Origin: SCQX01 sp035720945
Lineage (GTDB): Bacteria; Pseudomonadota; Gammaproteobacteria; Burkholderiales; Burkholderiaceae_B
Direction of reading: 5' to 3'
Length of the DNA stretch: 16,703 bases
Assembly: GCA_035720945.1 (NCBI GenBank)
Contig: DASTNK010000067.1
Span: 1 to 16,703, forward strand
The notes beneath the pieces are model-generated. The model ran no database searches, was not told the DNA's origin, and saw nothing but the letters and a program-made list of their open reading frames with translations. This document shows positions 1 through 7,043 of this stretch, piece by piece. The position numbers were made by a program, and so were the translations under genes. Position 1 is the stretch's first letter, and every line of letters begins with the position of its first letter.

Positions 1-303
1 GTTGAATGGGCCCGGAAAATGGCCGACTACGGCGCCGGTGAGATCCTGCTCACCAGCATGGATCGCGACGGCACCAAGGCCGGCTTCGACCTGGAACTGA
101 CGCGCGCCGTGTCCGACGCCGTGGCCGTGCCGGTCATCGCCTCGGGTGGCGTCGGCAGCCTGCAGCACCTGGCCGACGGCATTCTAGAAGGGCGCGCCAG
201 CGCGGTGCTGGCCGCCAGCATCTTCCACTATGGCCAGCACACCGTCCAGGAGGCCAAGGAATTCATGGCCCGACTGGGCATCCAGGTACGATTGACACCA
301 TGA
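1..303 (+). CDS. hisF: Imidazole glycerol phosphate synthase cyclase subunit HisF, C-terminal fragment
   Basis: This is the last 100 codons of HisF; the 5' part lies outside the window. HisF with HisH converts PRFAR plus glutamine-derived ammonia to imidazole glycerol phosphate and AICAR, in the cytoplasm, during histidine synthesis. The frame is open from base 1. It shows the late (beta/alpha)8-barrel motifs of the family: GAGEILLTSMDRDGTK (residues 11-26 of the fragment), then VPVIASGGVGS, a phosphate-binding loop typical of HisA/HisF, and finally the EGRASAVLAASIFH strand and the terminal helix. The stop codon TGA at 301-303 overlaps an ATG at 300 (ATGA). The hisIE gene follows, as expected for the end of a betaproteobacterial his operon. 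The identification is firm; only the 5' end is missing. Confidence 0.97.
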   Translation, partial: VEWARKMADYGAGEILLTSMDRDGTKAGFDLELTRAVSDAVAVPVIASGGVGSLQHLADGILEGRASAVLAASIFHYGQHTVQEAKEFMARLGIQVRLTP

Positions 304-353
304 GCGGCCAGGCATCCTGGCGCAATGGGCAACAAGGCACGACTGACACATGA
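300..353 (+). other. 17-codon mini-ORF bridging hisF and hisIE
   Basis: The ATG at 300 overlaps the hisF stop as ATGA. The frame encodes 17 residues (starting MSGQASW) and ends at TGA 351-353, which overlaps the hisIE ATG at 350, again as ATGA. The two junctions lie in an imperfect direct repeat: 284-306 and 335-356 match except for two substitutions and one indel. It could be a translational relay that carries ribosomes from hisF to hisIE, or the relic of a short tandem duplication of the original hisF/hisI overlap. I do not claim a functional peptide. Confidence 0.3.
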
Positions 354-1135
354 GCGACGACACGGGCTGGCTGGCCGAGATCCACTTCGACGAGAACGGG
401 CTGGTGCCCGCCATCGCCCAGGACGCCGACACCGGCAAGGTGCTCATGGTGGCCTGGATGAACGCCGAATCCGTGGCCGAAACCGTGGCAACGGGCCACG
501 CCGTGTACTTCTCGCGCTCGCGCCAGCGCCTGTGGCGCAAGGGCGAAGAATCCGGCCATGTGCAAACGGTGCGCGAAATCCGCCTCGACTGCGATGGCGA
601 CGTGCTGCTGCTGCAGGTGGAACAGGCTGGCGGCATCGCCTGCCACACCGGCCGCAACCGCTGTTTCTTCCGTCGCCTCGACGGCAGCACCACGCATGGC
701 TGGACCATCACCGATCCGGTTCTGAAGGCACCCGACGCCATTTACCAGGCGCGGCACGGTACACCCCCCCACGACCACGCACACGAAACGGACGCGCCGG
801 CCGCATCGGGCGAGGTCCTGTCGCGCCTGGCCGACACGCTGGCATCACGCCTGCCCCGCAACGGTGGCGATCCCGCCACGTCCTACGCGGCCAAGCTGCT
901 GGCCCGCGGACCCGATGCCTTCCTGAAGAAAATCGGCGAGGAAGCCACCGAATTCGTCATGGCATCCAAAGACGGCGTGCCAGAACGCATCGTCAGCGAA
1001 GCCGCCGACTTGTGGTTCCACTGCCTGGTCGCGCTGACGCACTACGGGCTGCGCCCCGAAGACGTGGAACGTGAACTCTTGCGTCGCGAAGGCACGTCGG
1101 GTCTCGTCGAAAAGGCCAGCCGGCCACGCGAATAG
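350..1135 (+). CDS. hisI: Bifunctional phosphoribosyl-AMP cyclohydrolase / phosphoribosyl-ATP pyrophosphatase (HisIE fusion)
   Basis: A 261-residue fusion catalysing steps 2 and 3 of histidine synthesis: HisE hydrolyses PR-ATP to PR-AMP, and HisI opens the purine ring. The HisI half (about residues 10-135) has the conserved HAVYFSRSR and LWRKGEESGH blocks (50-70). It also has the metal-binding cluster D80-C81-D82-G-D84 and cysteines C98 and C105 (ACHTGRNRCFFR). A His/Pro/Ala-rich linker (about 136-153) follows. The HisE half carries FLKKIGEEATEF (191-202) and EAADLWFH (218-225). The linker contains no ATG, GTG or TTG codon in frame, so HisE cannot be started separately there. Many betaproteobacteria keep hisI and hisE as separate adjacent genes, so the fusion is a mild oddity. 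No strong ribosome site is visible; an AGG lies 12 bases upstream of the start, and coupling to the preceding ATGA is likely. Confidence 0.95.
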   Translation: MSDDTGWLAEIHFDENGLVPAIAQDADTGKVLMVAWMNAESVAETVATGHAVYFSRSRQRLWRKGEESGHVQTVREIRLDCDGDVLLLQVEQAGGIACHTGRNRCFFRRLDGSTTHGWTITDPVLKAPDAIYQARHGTPPHDHAHETDAPAASGEVLSRLADTLASRLPRNGGDPATSYAAKLLARGPDAFLKKIGEEATEFVMASKDGVPERIVSEAADLWFHCLVALTHYGLRPEDVERELLRREGTSGLVEKASRPRE

Positions 1136-1198
1136 GACGGGCGGCAAGGCAGGGTTTACGCGAGGAATCGCCTTGTTCCGGAACTGTGATGCGTGAAA

Positions 1199-1222
1199 GC
1201 TGTCCCTTCATAAAGGGACGGC
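1199..1222 (+). terminator. Stem-loop downstream of hisIE
   Basis: A 10-bp stem (GCTGTCCCTT with AAGGGACGGC, one T-G wobble) closes a 4-base CATA loop, 64 bp after the hisIE stop. No T-run follows; the next bases are GCGGCGGC. It may be a processing or pausing structure at the end of the his operon rather than a classic intrinsic terminator. Confidence 0.45.
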
Positions 1223-1314
1223 GCGGCGGCGACGCGCACGGCTCGCCAGCGCAGGGGCATAGGGAAAACCTTACTCGCGCAGGTGGGGTCGGCGGCGGGG
1301 ATCCCGGTTTTTCG

Positions 1315-1323
1315 TGATATAAA
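1315..1323 (+). promoter_or_regulatory. Candidate extended -10 promoter upstream of tatA
   Basis: TGATATAAA fits the extended -10 pattern TGnTATAAT with one mismatch and stands out in GC-rich surroundings. The upstream -35 position is GC-rich and shows no match. If used, the start point would be near 1330, giving a leader of about 177 nt before tatA. Confidence 0.4.
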
Positions 1324-1419
1324 TCCGGCTGCCCCTGGTCATTTGCCGTCAAACCCAAAGCGGCCTATCGTGTAAGCAAGTATGCGGGGCATCGGCCAGA
1401 ACGATGCTCGCTGGTTGGG

Positions 1420-1425
1420 TAGAAT
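1420..1425 (+). promoter_or_regulatory. Candidate -10 element upstream of tatA
   Basis: TAGAAT matches the -10 consensus at five of six positions and lies 81 bp before the tatA ATG. No convincing -35 occurs 16-18 bp upstream. It is an alternative or second start to the extended -10 at 1315-1323. Confidence 0.3.
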
Positions 1426-1449
1426 GGTGGTATTGACTTTCACATTATC

Positions 1450-1465
1450 GGGGGCCCGAGCCCCC
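1450..1465 (+). other. GC hairpin in the tatA leader
   Basis: GGGGGC and GCCCCC pair perfectly around a CCGA loop, 41 bp before the tatA start. With the strong ribosome site GGAGA at 1496-1500 left free, it may stabilise the 5' end of the tat message. No T-run follows, so it is not an obvious terminator. Confidence 0.4.
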
Positions 1466-1506
1466 ACAAGCGTAACGCGGCGTCCGCCGCTCGACGGAGA
1501 CACATC

Positions 1507-1761
1507 ATGGGTGGCTTAAGCATTTGGCACTGGCTGATCGTTCTGGTGATCGTAGCCCTTATTTTCGGCACAAAGAAACTGCGCAACTTCGGTGAAGACC
1601 TGGGCGGCGCGGTGAAGGGCTTCAAGAAAGGCATGCGCGACGCCGCCGCCGAAGACGACGCCGCGGCCCCTCCCGCCGCCGCCAATCCGCAACGGGTGCA
1701 GAATGGCGAAACCATCGACGTGCAGGCTACGGAAAAGACCGACACCGCCGCCCCCCGCTAA
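1507..1761 (+). CDS. tatA: Sec-independent protein translocase subunit TatA
   Basis: TatA (84 residues) forms the homo-oligomeric conduit that TatBC recruits to move folded twin-arginine proteins across the inner membrane. The sequence shows the family plan. A short N-terminal membrane helix (about residues 4-20, WHWLIVLVIVALIF) is followed by the FGTKKLRNFGEDLGG hinge and amphipathic helix, then VKGFKKGM. The polar tail is Ala/Asp/Pro-rich. GGAGA at 1496-1500 lies 6 bases before the ATG and supports this start. It is first in a tatABC operon, with 56 bp to tatB. A GTTGCG/CGCAAC pair (1774-1779 with 1801-1806) could form a weak hairpin in that gap. Confidence 0.97.
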   Translation: MGGLSIWHWLIVLVIVALIFGTKKLRNFGEDLGGAVKGFKKGMRDAAAEDDAAAPPAAANPQRVQNGETIDVQATEKTDTAAPR

Positions 1762-1817
1762 GCGCCCGCTCGCGTTGCGTCCGGCTTCATTCCTCTGTTC
1801 CGCAACCTGATTGATCC

Positions 1818-2564
1818 ATGTTCGACGTCAGCTTCACCGAACTACTCCTCATCGGCATCATTGCCCTGATCGTCATCGGCCCCGAGCGTCTGCCCGGCGT
1901 CGCGCGCACGATCGGGCACTTGGTGGGGCGTGCCCAGCGCTACGTCAACGACGTCAAAGCCGACATCCAGCGTGAAGTCGACCTGAGCGAGATCACCAAC
2001 CTGAAAGAGCAGATGACCGACGCGGCCAACAGCGTCAAGGCCACGCTGGAAAACGCCACGCAGGATTTGCGCAAACCGCTGCAAGACGCGCAGGACGCCT
2101 TCAAAGACGCCTCCGCCTCCGTCAACAACCTCGTGACCGACGCCAAGACCTCGGCACAGGAAGCGGTCGACAGTGTCAAGGCCGCTGCGGCGCCCACGCA
2201 AATCGAGACCGCGCAGGCGCCCAAGGCCGTGACGGCTGAATCCCAGGCTGCCCCGGCCACCGAAACAGTCCATTCCATACCCGTGGCCGGAAGCGCGCCA
2301 GCCACCGTCGGCGAGCCAACCACCGCCCAAGCAGTCGCCGCTGAAGCAACCACAGCCACCACGGCAGCCAAAACGGCCGCTGCGGCACATGCCGACGCAG
2401 CACTCACAGCCCACGAATCGGCCCGGCCGGCGCAGGCCGGCGGGGTCGCCAACACGCCGCCCGAGGCGCCTGAGCCAACACACGCGCCCGCTGCGGAATC
2501 GGCGCCCGCCCCCTCCCCCAACGTGGAAACCCGACATCCCGCCCAACCCGGGACGCCCAAGTGA
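1818..2564 (+). CDS. tatB: Sec-independent protein translocase subunit TatB with long C-terminal tail
   Basis: TatB pairs with TatC to form the receptor for twin-arginine signal peptides. The N-terminus is typical: a MFDVSFTELL start with E8, a membrane helix at about 5-20, and the hinge GPERLP (21-26). An amphipathic helix follows, then a long charged, alanine-rich helical stretch (about 58-122). From about residue 123 to 248 the chain becomes low-complexity Ala/Thr/Pro/Glu sequence. At 248 residues it is much longer than E. coli TatB (about 170); the extra length is nearly all in the tail. No clear ribosome site precedes the ATG, so coupling to tatA is possible. The TGA stop overlaps the GTG start of tatC (GTGA at 2561-2564). 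Confidence 0.95.
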   Translation: MFDVSFTELLLIGIIALIVIGPERLPGVARTIGHLVGRAQRYVNDVKADIQREVDLSEITNLKEQMTDAANSVKATLENATQDLRKPLQDAQDAFKDASASVNNLVTDAKTSAQEAVDSVKAAAAPTQIETAQAPKAVTAESQAAPATETVHSIPVAGSAPATVGEPTTAQAVAAEATTATTAAKTAAAAHADAALTAHESARPAQAGGVANTPPEAPEPTHAPAAESAPAPSPNVETRHPAQPGTPK

Positions 2565-3370
2565 GCAAGACCGCCCCCGACGATGCCGCCGTGGACTCCA
2601 CGCAGGACACCTTCATTTCGCACCTGATCGAACTACGCACCCGCTTGATACGGGCCGTGGCGTCGGTGCTGATCATTTTCGTGGTGCTGTTCATCTACCC
2701 AGGCGCGGGCAAGATCTACGACATTCTCGCCGCGCCCATGCTTGCGTCGCTGCCCACGGGCACGCGCATGATCGCCACCGGCGTCATCACGCCGTTCATG
2801 GTGCCCATCAAGGTCACCCTGCTGGCGGCCTTCGTGCTGGCGCTGCCCATCGTGCTGTACCAGGCCTGGGCGTTCGTGGCGCCGGGTCTCTACAAGCACG
2901 AACGGCGCCTGGCCCTGCCGCTGATCATCTCCAGCACCTTCCTGTTCCTGCTGGGTATGACGTTCTGTTATTTCGTCGTGTTCCGCACGGTTTTCCATTT
3001 CATCGCGCATTTCGCGCCGCACTCCATCACACCCGCGCCTGACATCGAGGCCTACCTGAACTTCGTGATGACGATGTTCCTGGCTTTCGGCGTGGCTTTC
3101 GAAGTGCCCATCTTCGTCATCCTGCTCGTCAGAACCGGTGTGGTCACGGTCGAGAAACTTCGGTCAGTCCGCGGTTACGTGATCGTTGGCGCCTTCATCG
3201 TGGCCGCCGTCATCACTCCCCCCGACGCTCTCAGCCAGTTCATGCTGGCCTTTCCGTTGTGCCTGCTGTTCGAGATCGGGGTCTTCGCGGCCAGCCGCAT
3301 CAAGAAGCACAAGAAAGAAGAAGAGGACAGCGAGTCCACCGACGTGGCGCGCGACGACGAGGCGCCTTGA
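2561..3370 (+). CDS. tatC: Sec-independent protein translocase subunit TatC
   Basis: TatC is the six-helix membrane protein that recognises the twin-arginine signal. Family hallmarks are visible. FISHLIELRTRL lies at 18-29, with E24 matching the signal-binding glutamate near the N-terminus. The loop AWAFVAPGLYKHERR spans 102-116, with E114 the second conserved glutamate. LNFVMTMFLAFGVAFEVP spans 166-183, and TPPDALSQ lies near 219-226. The C-terminus is a charged KKHKKEEEDSES tail in the cytoplasm. The length (269 residues) is normal. The start is GTG at 2561, overlapping the tatB stop by 4 bases, which argues for translational coupling. A 9-bp GC stem follows the stop. Confidence 0.97.
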   Translation: MSKTAPDDAAVDSTQDTFISHLIELRTRLIRAVASVLIIFVVLFIYPGAGKIYDILAAPMLASLPTGTRMIATGVITPFMVPIKVTLLAAFVLALPIVLYQAWAFVAPGLYKHERRLALPLIISSTFLFLLGMTFCYFVVFRTVFHFIAHFAPHSITPAPDIEAYLNFVMTMFLAFGVAFEVPIFVILLVRTGVVTVEKLRSVRGYVIVGAFIVAAVITPPDALSQFMLAFPLCLLFEIGVFAASRIKKHKKEEEDSESTDVARDDEAP

Positions 3371-3382
3371 GCAGGTAGCCAC

Positions 3383-3410
3383 CGCGGGCGGCACGAAAAC
3401 CCCGCCCGCG
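3383..3410 (+). terminator. Stem-loop after tatC
   Basis: CGCGGGCGG (3383-3391) pairs perfectly with CCGCCCGCG (3402-3410) around a 10-base loop, 12 bp after the tatC stop. Only TT follows the stem on the plus strand. It is a plausible end of the tat operon between convergent tatC and the protease gene, but it lacks a proper U-tract. Confidence 0.5.
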
Positions 3411-3500
3411 TTCCCAAAGAGCGACCCGGCGCTACTTCTCATGCCGTATCAACGCGCGCCGCCTCAACGTGCCGGCACGCTGCCTGACCCTCACCAACGA

Positions 3501-4655
<1,155 letters not shown>

Positions 4656-4699
4656 ACGTTTCGCTTTCCCACAAGACCCGCACAACCACAAGGCCAGAC

Positions 4700-5476
4700 A
4701 TGAACCAGGTCTCCACCCTCGAACTGACGCGCTGGTTAGACCAGACACTGCAACCCGAACGCTTCCGGGATTACTGCCCCAATGGGTTGCAAGTTGAAGG
4801 CAAAGCCACGATTCGTCATATTATCGCCGGAGTCAGCGCTTCGCTGGCACTGCTCGAGGCCGCCGTCGCGCGCGGCGCCGACGCGGTCCTGGTGCATCAT
4901 GGGTGGTTCTGGAAAAATGAAGACGCGCGCATTCGCGGCCCCAAGCGCGCGCGCCTGGCGCTGGCGCTTCGGCACGAGCTGAATCTGTTCGCCTACCACC
5001 TGCCCCTGGATGCGCACCCCACGCTGGGCAACAATGCGCAACTGGCCCGGCAACTGGGGTTCACCATCGAGCGCGACGCCGACGGCAACCCCCGCACCTG
5101 CGGCCCCGACGGCCTGGTCTGGCTGGGGCGTTGCGATCCCCCGAAAACCCTGGCCGAACTCGAACGCGCCGTTTGCAATGTCTTACAACGCGAGCCTTTG
5201 GTTGTTGGCGATCCACAACAAAAAATCGAGCGCATCGCCTGGTGCACCGGCGGCGCGCAGGGCATGATGGCGTCCGCCGTGGAGGCCGGCGCGAACATGT
5301 ACCTGACGGGCGAGGCGTCGGAGCCCACGTTCCATCTGGCGCGGGAAACCGGCACCGCGTTCATCGGCGCCGGCCACCACGCCACCGAGCGCTACGGCGT
5401 GCGGGCGCTGGGCCAGGCCATCGCAGAACGATTCGGCATACAGGTGGATTTCATCGACATCGACAACCCCATCTGA
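4700..5476 (+). CDS. Nif3-like dinuclear metal centre protein (DUF34/NIF3 family)
   Basis: A 258-residue NIF3/YbgI-type protein, a toroidal hexamer with a two-metal site in characterised relatives. The biochemical role of the family is unsettled; links to GTP cyclohydrolase I-like chemistry and metal handling have been proposed. The candidate metal ligands are present: H66-H67 in LVHHGWFW, H100 and D104 in YHLPLDAHP, and H226/H227 with E230 in GAGHHATERYG. CPNGLQVEG near residue 26 is also a family signature. The length is normal. The ATG at 4700 has a weak AAGG about 10 bases upstream. The gene diverges from the htrA-like gene and converges on mscL, an arrangement common in Burkholderiales. 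It is probably a single-gene unit ending at the 12-bp stem that follows. Confidence 0.92.
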   Translation: MNQVSTLELTRWLDQTLQPERFRDYCPNGLQVEGKATIRHIIAGVSASLALLEAAVARGADAVLVHHGWFWKNEDARIRGPKRARLALALRHELNLFAYHLPLDAHPTLGNNAQLARQLGFTIERDADGNPRTCGPDGLVWLGRCDPPKTLAELERAVCNVLQREPLVVGDPQQKIERIAWCTGGAQGMMASAVEAGANMYLTGEASEPTFHLARETGTAFIGAGHHATERYGVRALGQAIAERFGIQVDFIDIDNPI

Positions 5477-5498
5477 CACGGTCAGAGAGGCGTGGCCA

Positions 5499-5534
5499 CG
5501 TTGGGCCGCGCGCCGATATGGCCGCGGCCCAACG
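5499..5534. terminator. 12-bp perfect stem between convergent nif3 and mscL
   Basis: CGTTGGGCCGCG (5499-5510) is fully complementary to CGCGGCCCAACG (5523-5534), with a 12-base loop. It fills most of the 73-bp gap between the two stop codons. It is symmetrical and so could end transcripts from either side, although no T-run follows on either strand. Confidence 0.6.
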
Positions 5535-5549
5535 ACGGGCCGGGATCGC

Positions 5550-6020
5550 TTAGTGTTGCGGATTGCTCTTGAGCAGGTCGCGGATTTCACGCAGGACCAG
5601 CACGTCGTCCGGAGTGGGCGGGGGCGCGGCCGGCGCGGCGGCCTCTTCCTTGGCGAGGCGCTTGCGCGCGTTGTTGGCGGCCTTGACCAGGCAGAACACA
5701 ACGAACGCCAGCAGGATGAAATTGATGAGAATGGTGACGAAGTTCCCCCACCCCAGCAACACGGCGCCGGCCTTGGTCATGTCCACATAGGTGTGCGGCC
5801 CCGCGTAATTGGCGGGCGCCTTCAATACCCAGAACATATTGGAAAAATCGACCTTGCCGCCCAGGATGAAGCTGACTATCGGCATGATGACGTCTTTCAC
5901 CAACGAGTCGATGATCTTGGCGAACGCGGCGCCGATGATGACGCCGATGGCCAGATCCATCATGTTGCCCTTGACCGCGAACTCGCGGAATTCCGCCATG
6001 AACCCCTTTGTTGTAGCCAT
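5550..6020 (-). CDS. mscL: Large-conductance mechanosensitive channel MscL
   Basis: MscL (156 residues) is a homopentameric inner-membrane valve that opens under extreme membrane tension and releases solutes on hypo-osmotic shock. The sequence shows the family start FMAEFREFAVKGNMMDLAIG (residues 7-26) and the first helix AIGVIIGAAFAKIIDSLV (24-41). Next come VKDVIMPIVSFILGG (41-55), a periplasmic loop, the second helix (about 91-112, NFVTILINFILLAFVVFCLV) and a cytoplasmic helical bundle at the C-terminus. The ribosome site AGGAGA lies 7 bases before the ATG at 6020 and settles the start against upstream open frame. The upstream gap is shared with petA, which is transcribed the other way. 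Confidence 0.97.
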   Translation of the reverse strand: MATTKGFMAEFREFAVKGNMMDLAIGVIIGAAFAKIIDSLVKDVIMPIVSFILGGKVDFSNMFWVLKAPANYAGPHTYVDMTKAGAVLLGWGNFVTILINFILLAFVVFCLVKAANNARKRLAKEEAAAPAAPPPTPDDVLVLREIRDLLKSNPQH

Positions 6021-6038
6021 GTCTTTCTCCTGTGACAA

Positions 6039-6067
6039 TTCACCGTTGGTCCTGCTGACGCTATAAT
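6039..6067 (+). promoter_or_regulatory. Candidate sigma-70 promoter for petABC
   Basis: A perfect -10 TATAAT (6062-6067) sits 17 bp after TTCACC (6039-6044), which matches the -35 consensus at four of six positions. It would start petABC with a leader of about 230 nt. The reverse strand reads TATTAT at the same place, so a mscL start could overlap, but I found no good -35 for it. The remainder of the 285-bp mscL/petA gap shows no other clear signal apart from a doubled ACAAGGACAC at 6282-6302 at the petA ribosome site. Confidence 0.45.
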
Positions 6068-6305
6068 ACGCGGTTGATATGGCTTTGCGCTTGTTAAATA
6101 GCGTAAAGACCGTGCCTCGTTGTTGAACGAAATCTGTTTGCTGCACGAAATGTGTGGGTCTGCTACGCGGACCATCCGGGGGGAGCAAAGCGGGAGGGCA
6201 CACCTTGGGAAACACACACCGGGCGCATCGCGGATGGCGGGCATACCGGCGCGGGCCATTCATCGCAAGGCAAGGTTGCAAACAAGGACACAACAAGGAC
6301 ACAGA

Positions 6306-6950
6306 ATGAGTCAGGATACGACACAGCCCGATGGTTCCGGCGCGGTTGACCCAAGCCTCCCGCCAGATCCTTCGCGCCGTAAGTGGGTTGCCACCGCCTG
6401 TACGCTGGGTGGGGTGGCTGGCGTTGCAACAGTAGTCCCTTTCGCCAGCTCATTTGCCCCATCGGAACGCGCCAAGGCCGCGGGTGCCCCGGTTGAAGTC
6501 GATATCTCGGCCATCGCCCCCGGCGAAATGCACACGGTGGCGTGGCGCGGCAAACCGGTCTGGATCGTGCACCGAACACCCGAGCAGATCAAGAACCTGT
6601 CCAAGAACGACCCCTACCTGGCCGATCCCAAATCCCTCAACCCCGACTACACACCGGCTTTCGCCCGCAACGAATACCGGTCGCGCAAACCCGAATATCT
6701 CGTTTGCGTCGGCATCTGCACGCACCTGGGCTGCTCGCCCAATCCGCTCTTCTCACCCGGCCCGCAGCCCGGTGTCCCGAATACCTGGGAGGGCGGCTTT
6801 CTCTGCCCCTGCCACGGGTCCTATTACGATCTGGCGGGCCGTGTCTACAAGAACGTTCCCGCGCCGGACAACCTTCTGGTTCCTCCGTACATGTTCTCCG
6901 CCGACGGCCGCATGCTCACCATCGGCGTCGACGAACAAACCAAGGCATAA
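6306..6950 (+). CDS. petA: Ubiquinol-cytochrome c reductase Rieske iron-sulfur subunit
   Basis: This is the Rieske [2Fe-2S] subunit (214 residues) of the cytochrome bc1 complex; it takes the first electron from ubiquinol at the Qo site and passes it to cytochrome c1. The N-terminus is a twin-arginine signal-anchor: S-R24-R25-K-W followed by a hydrophobic helix (about 28-50). The cluster motifs are C138-T-H140-L-G-C143 and C167-P-C169-H170-G-S. C138, H140, C167 and H170 are the expected iron ligands, and C143/C169 the disulfide. The ATG at 6306 follows AAGGACAC, duplicated in tandem just upstream, and is the only start that places the signal near the N-terminus. It heads a petABC operon, with 93 bp to petB. 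The Tat signal links it to tatABC at 1507-3370. Confidence 0.97.
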   Translation: MSQDTTQPDGSGAVDPSLPPDPSRRKWVATACTLGGVAGVATVVPFASSFAPSERAKAAGAPVEVDISAIAPGEMHTVAWRGKPVWIVHRTPEQIKNLSKNDPYLADPKSLNPDYTPAFARNEYRSRKPEYLVCVGICTHLGCSPNPLFSPGPQPGVPNTWEGGFLCPCHGSYYDLAGRVYKNVPAPDNLLVPPYMFSADGRMLTIGVDEQTKA

Positions 6951-7043
6951 GGCAAGGCGCCCGTCACCGGGCCTCGATCACCGCGCGGCGCGACGCCAAG
7001 TCACCGTCCGCCTCAGTAAGATAGAAGAAAAGGAGCCGTTCTC

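Larger units (their letters stand above)
1136..1506. other. 371-bp intergenic region between hisIE and tatA
   Basis: I see no convincing gene here. The stretch holds a 10-bp stem-loop (1199-1222), a TTCCGGAA palindrome (about 1176-1183), a candidate extended -10 (1315-1323), a candidate -10 TAGAAT (1420-1425) and a GC hairpin in the tatA leader (1450-1465). It is most simply the end of the his operon plus the promoter and leader of tatABC. A small RNA cannot be excluded. Confidence 0.6.

Noticed and set aside
764..770. Run of seven C as a programmed or accidental frameshift in hisIE.
   Set aside because: The frame as given joins two complete domains with all key residues. Shifting it in either direction loses the HisE motifs.
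325..1074. A 249-codon frame overlapping hisIE in another phase.
   Set aside because: hisIE carries intact active-site motifs. The alternative frame is Arg-rich with no domain.
1842..2546. A glycine-rich 234-codon frame antisense to tatB.
   Set aside because: The composition follows directly from the Ala/Pro/Thr codons of the TatB tail read backwards. No ribosome site or conserved motif was seen.
4656..4748. Upstream extension of the htrA-like gene to an ATG at 4748.
   Set aside because: It would overlap the start of nif3 and put 31 extra residues before the membrane anchor. The ATG at 4655 has a better ribosome site.
6074..6087. TTGAT-N-CTTTG in the petA leader as a possible FNR/Anr site.
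   Set aside because: The right half does not match ATCAA, and the position relative to the promoter is not typical.
6120..6305. Upstream in-frame extension of petA to an ATG at 6120.
   Set aside because: It would place 62 residues before the twin-arginine signal and lacks a ribosome site. The ATG at 6306 has AAGGAC and the right N-terminus.
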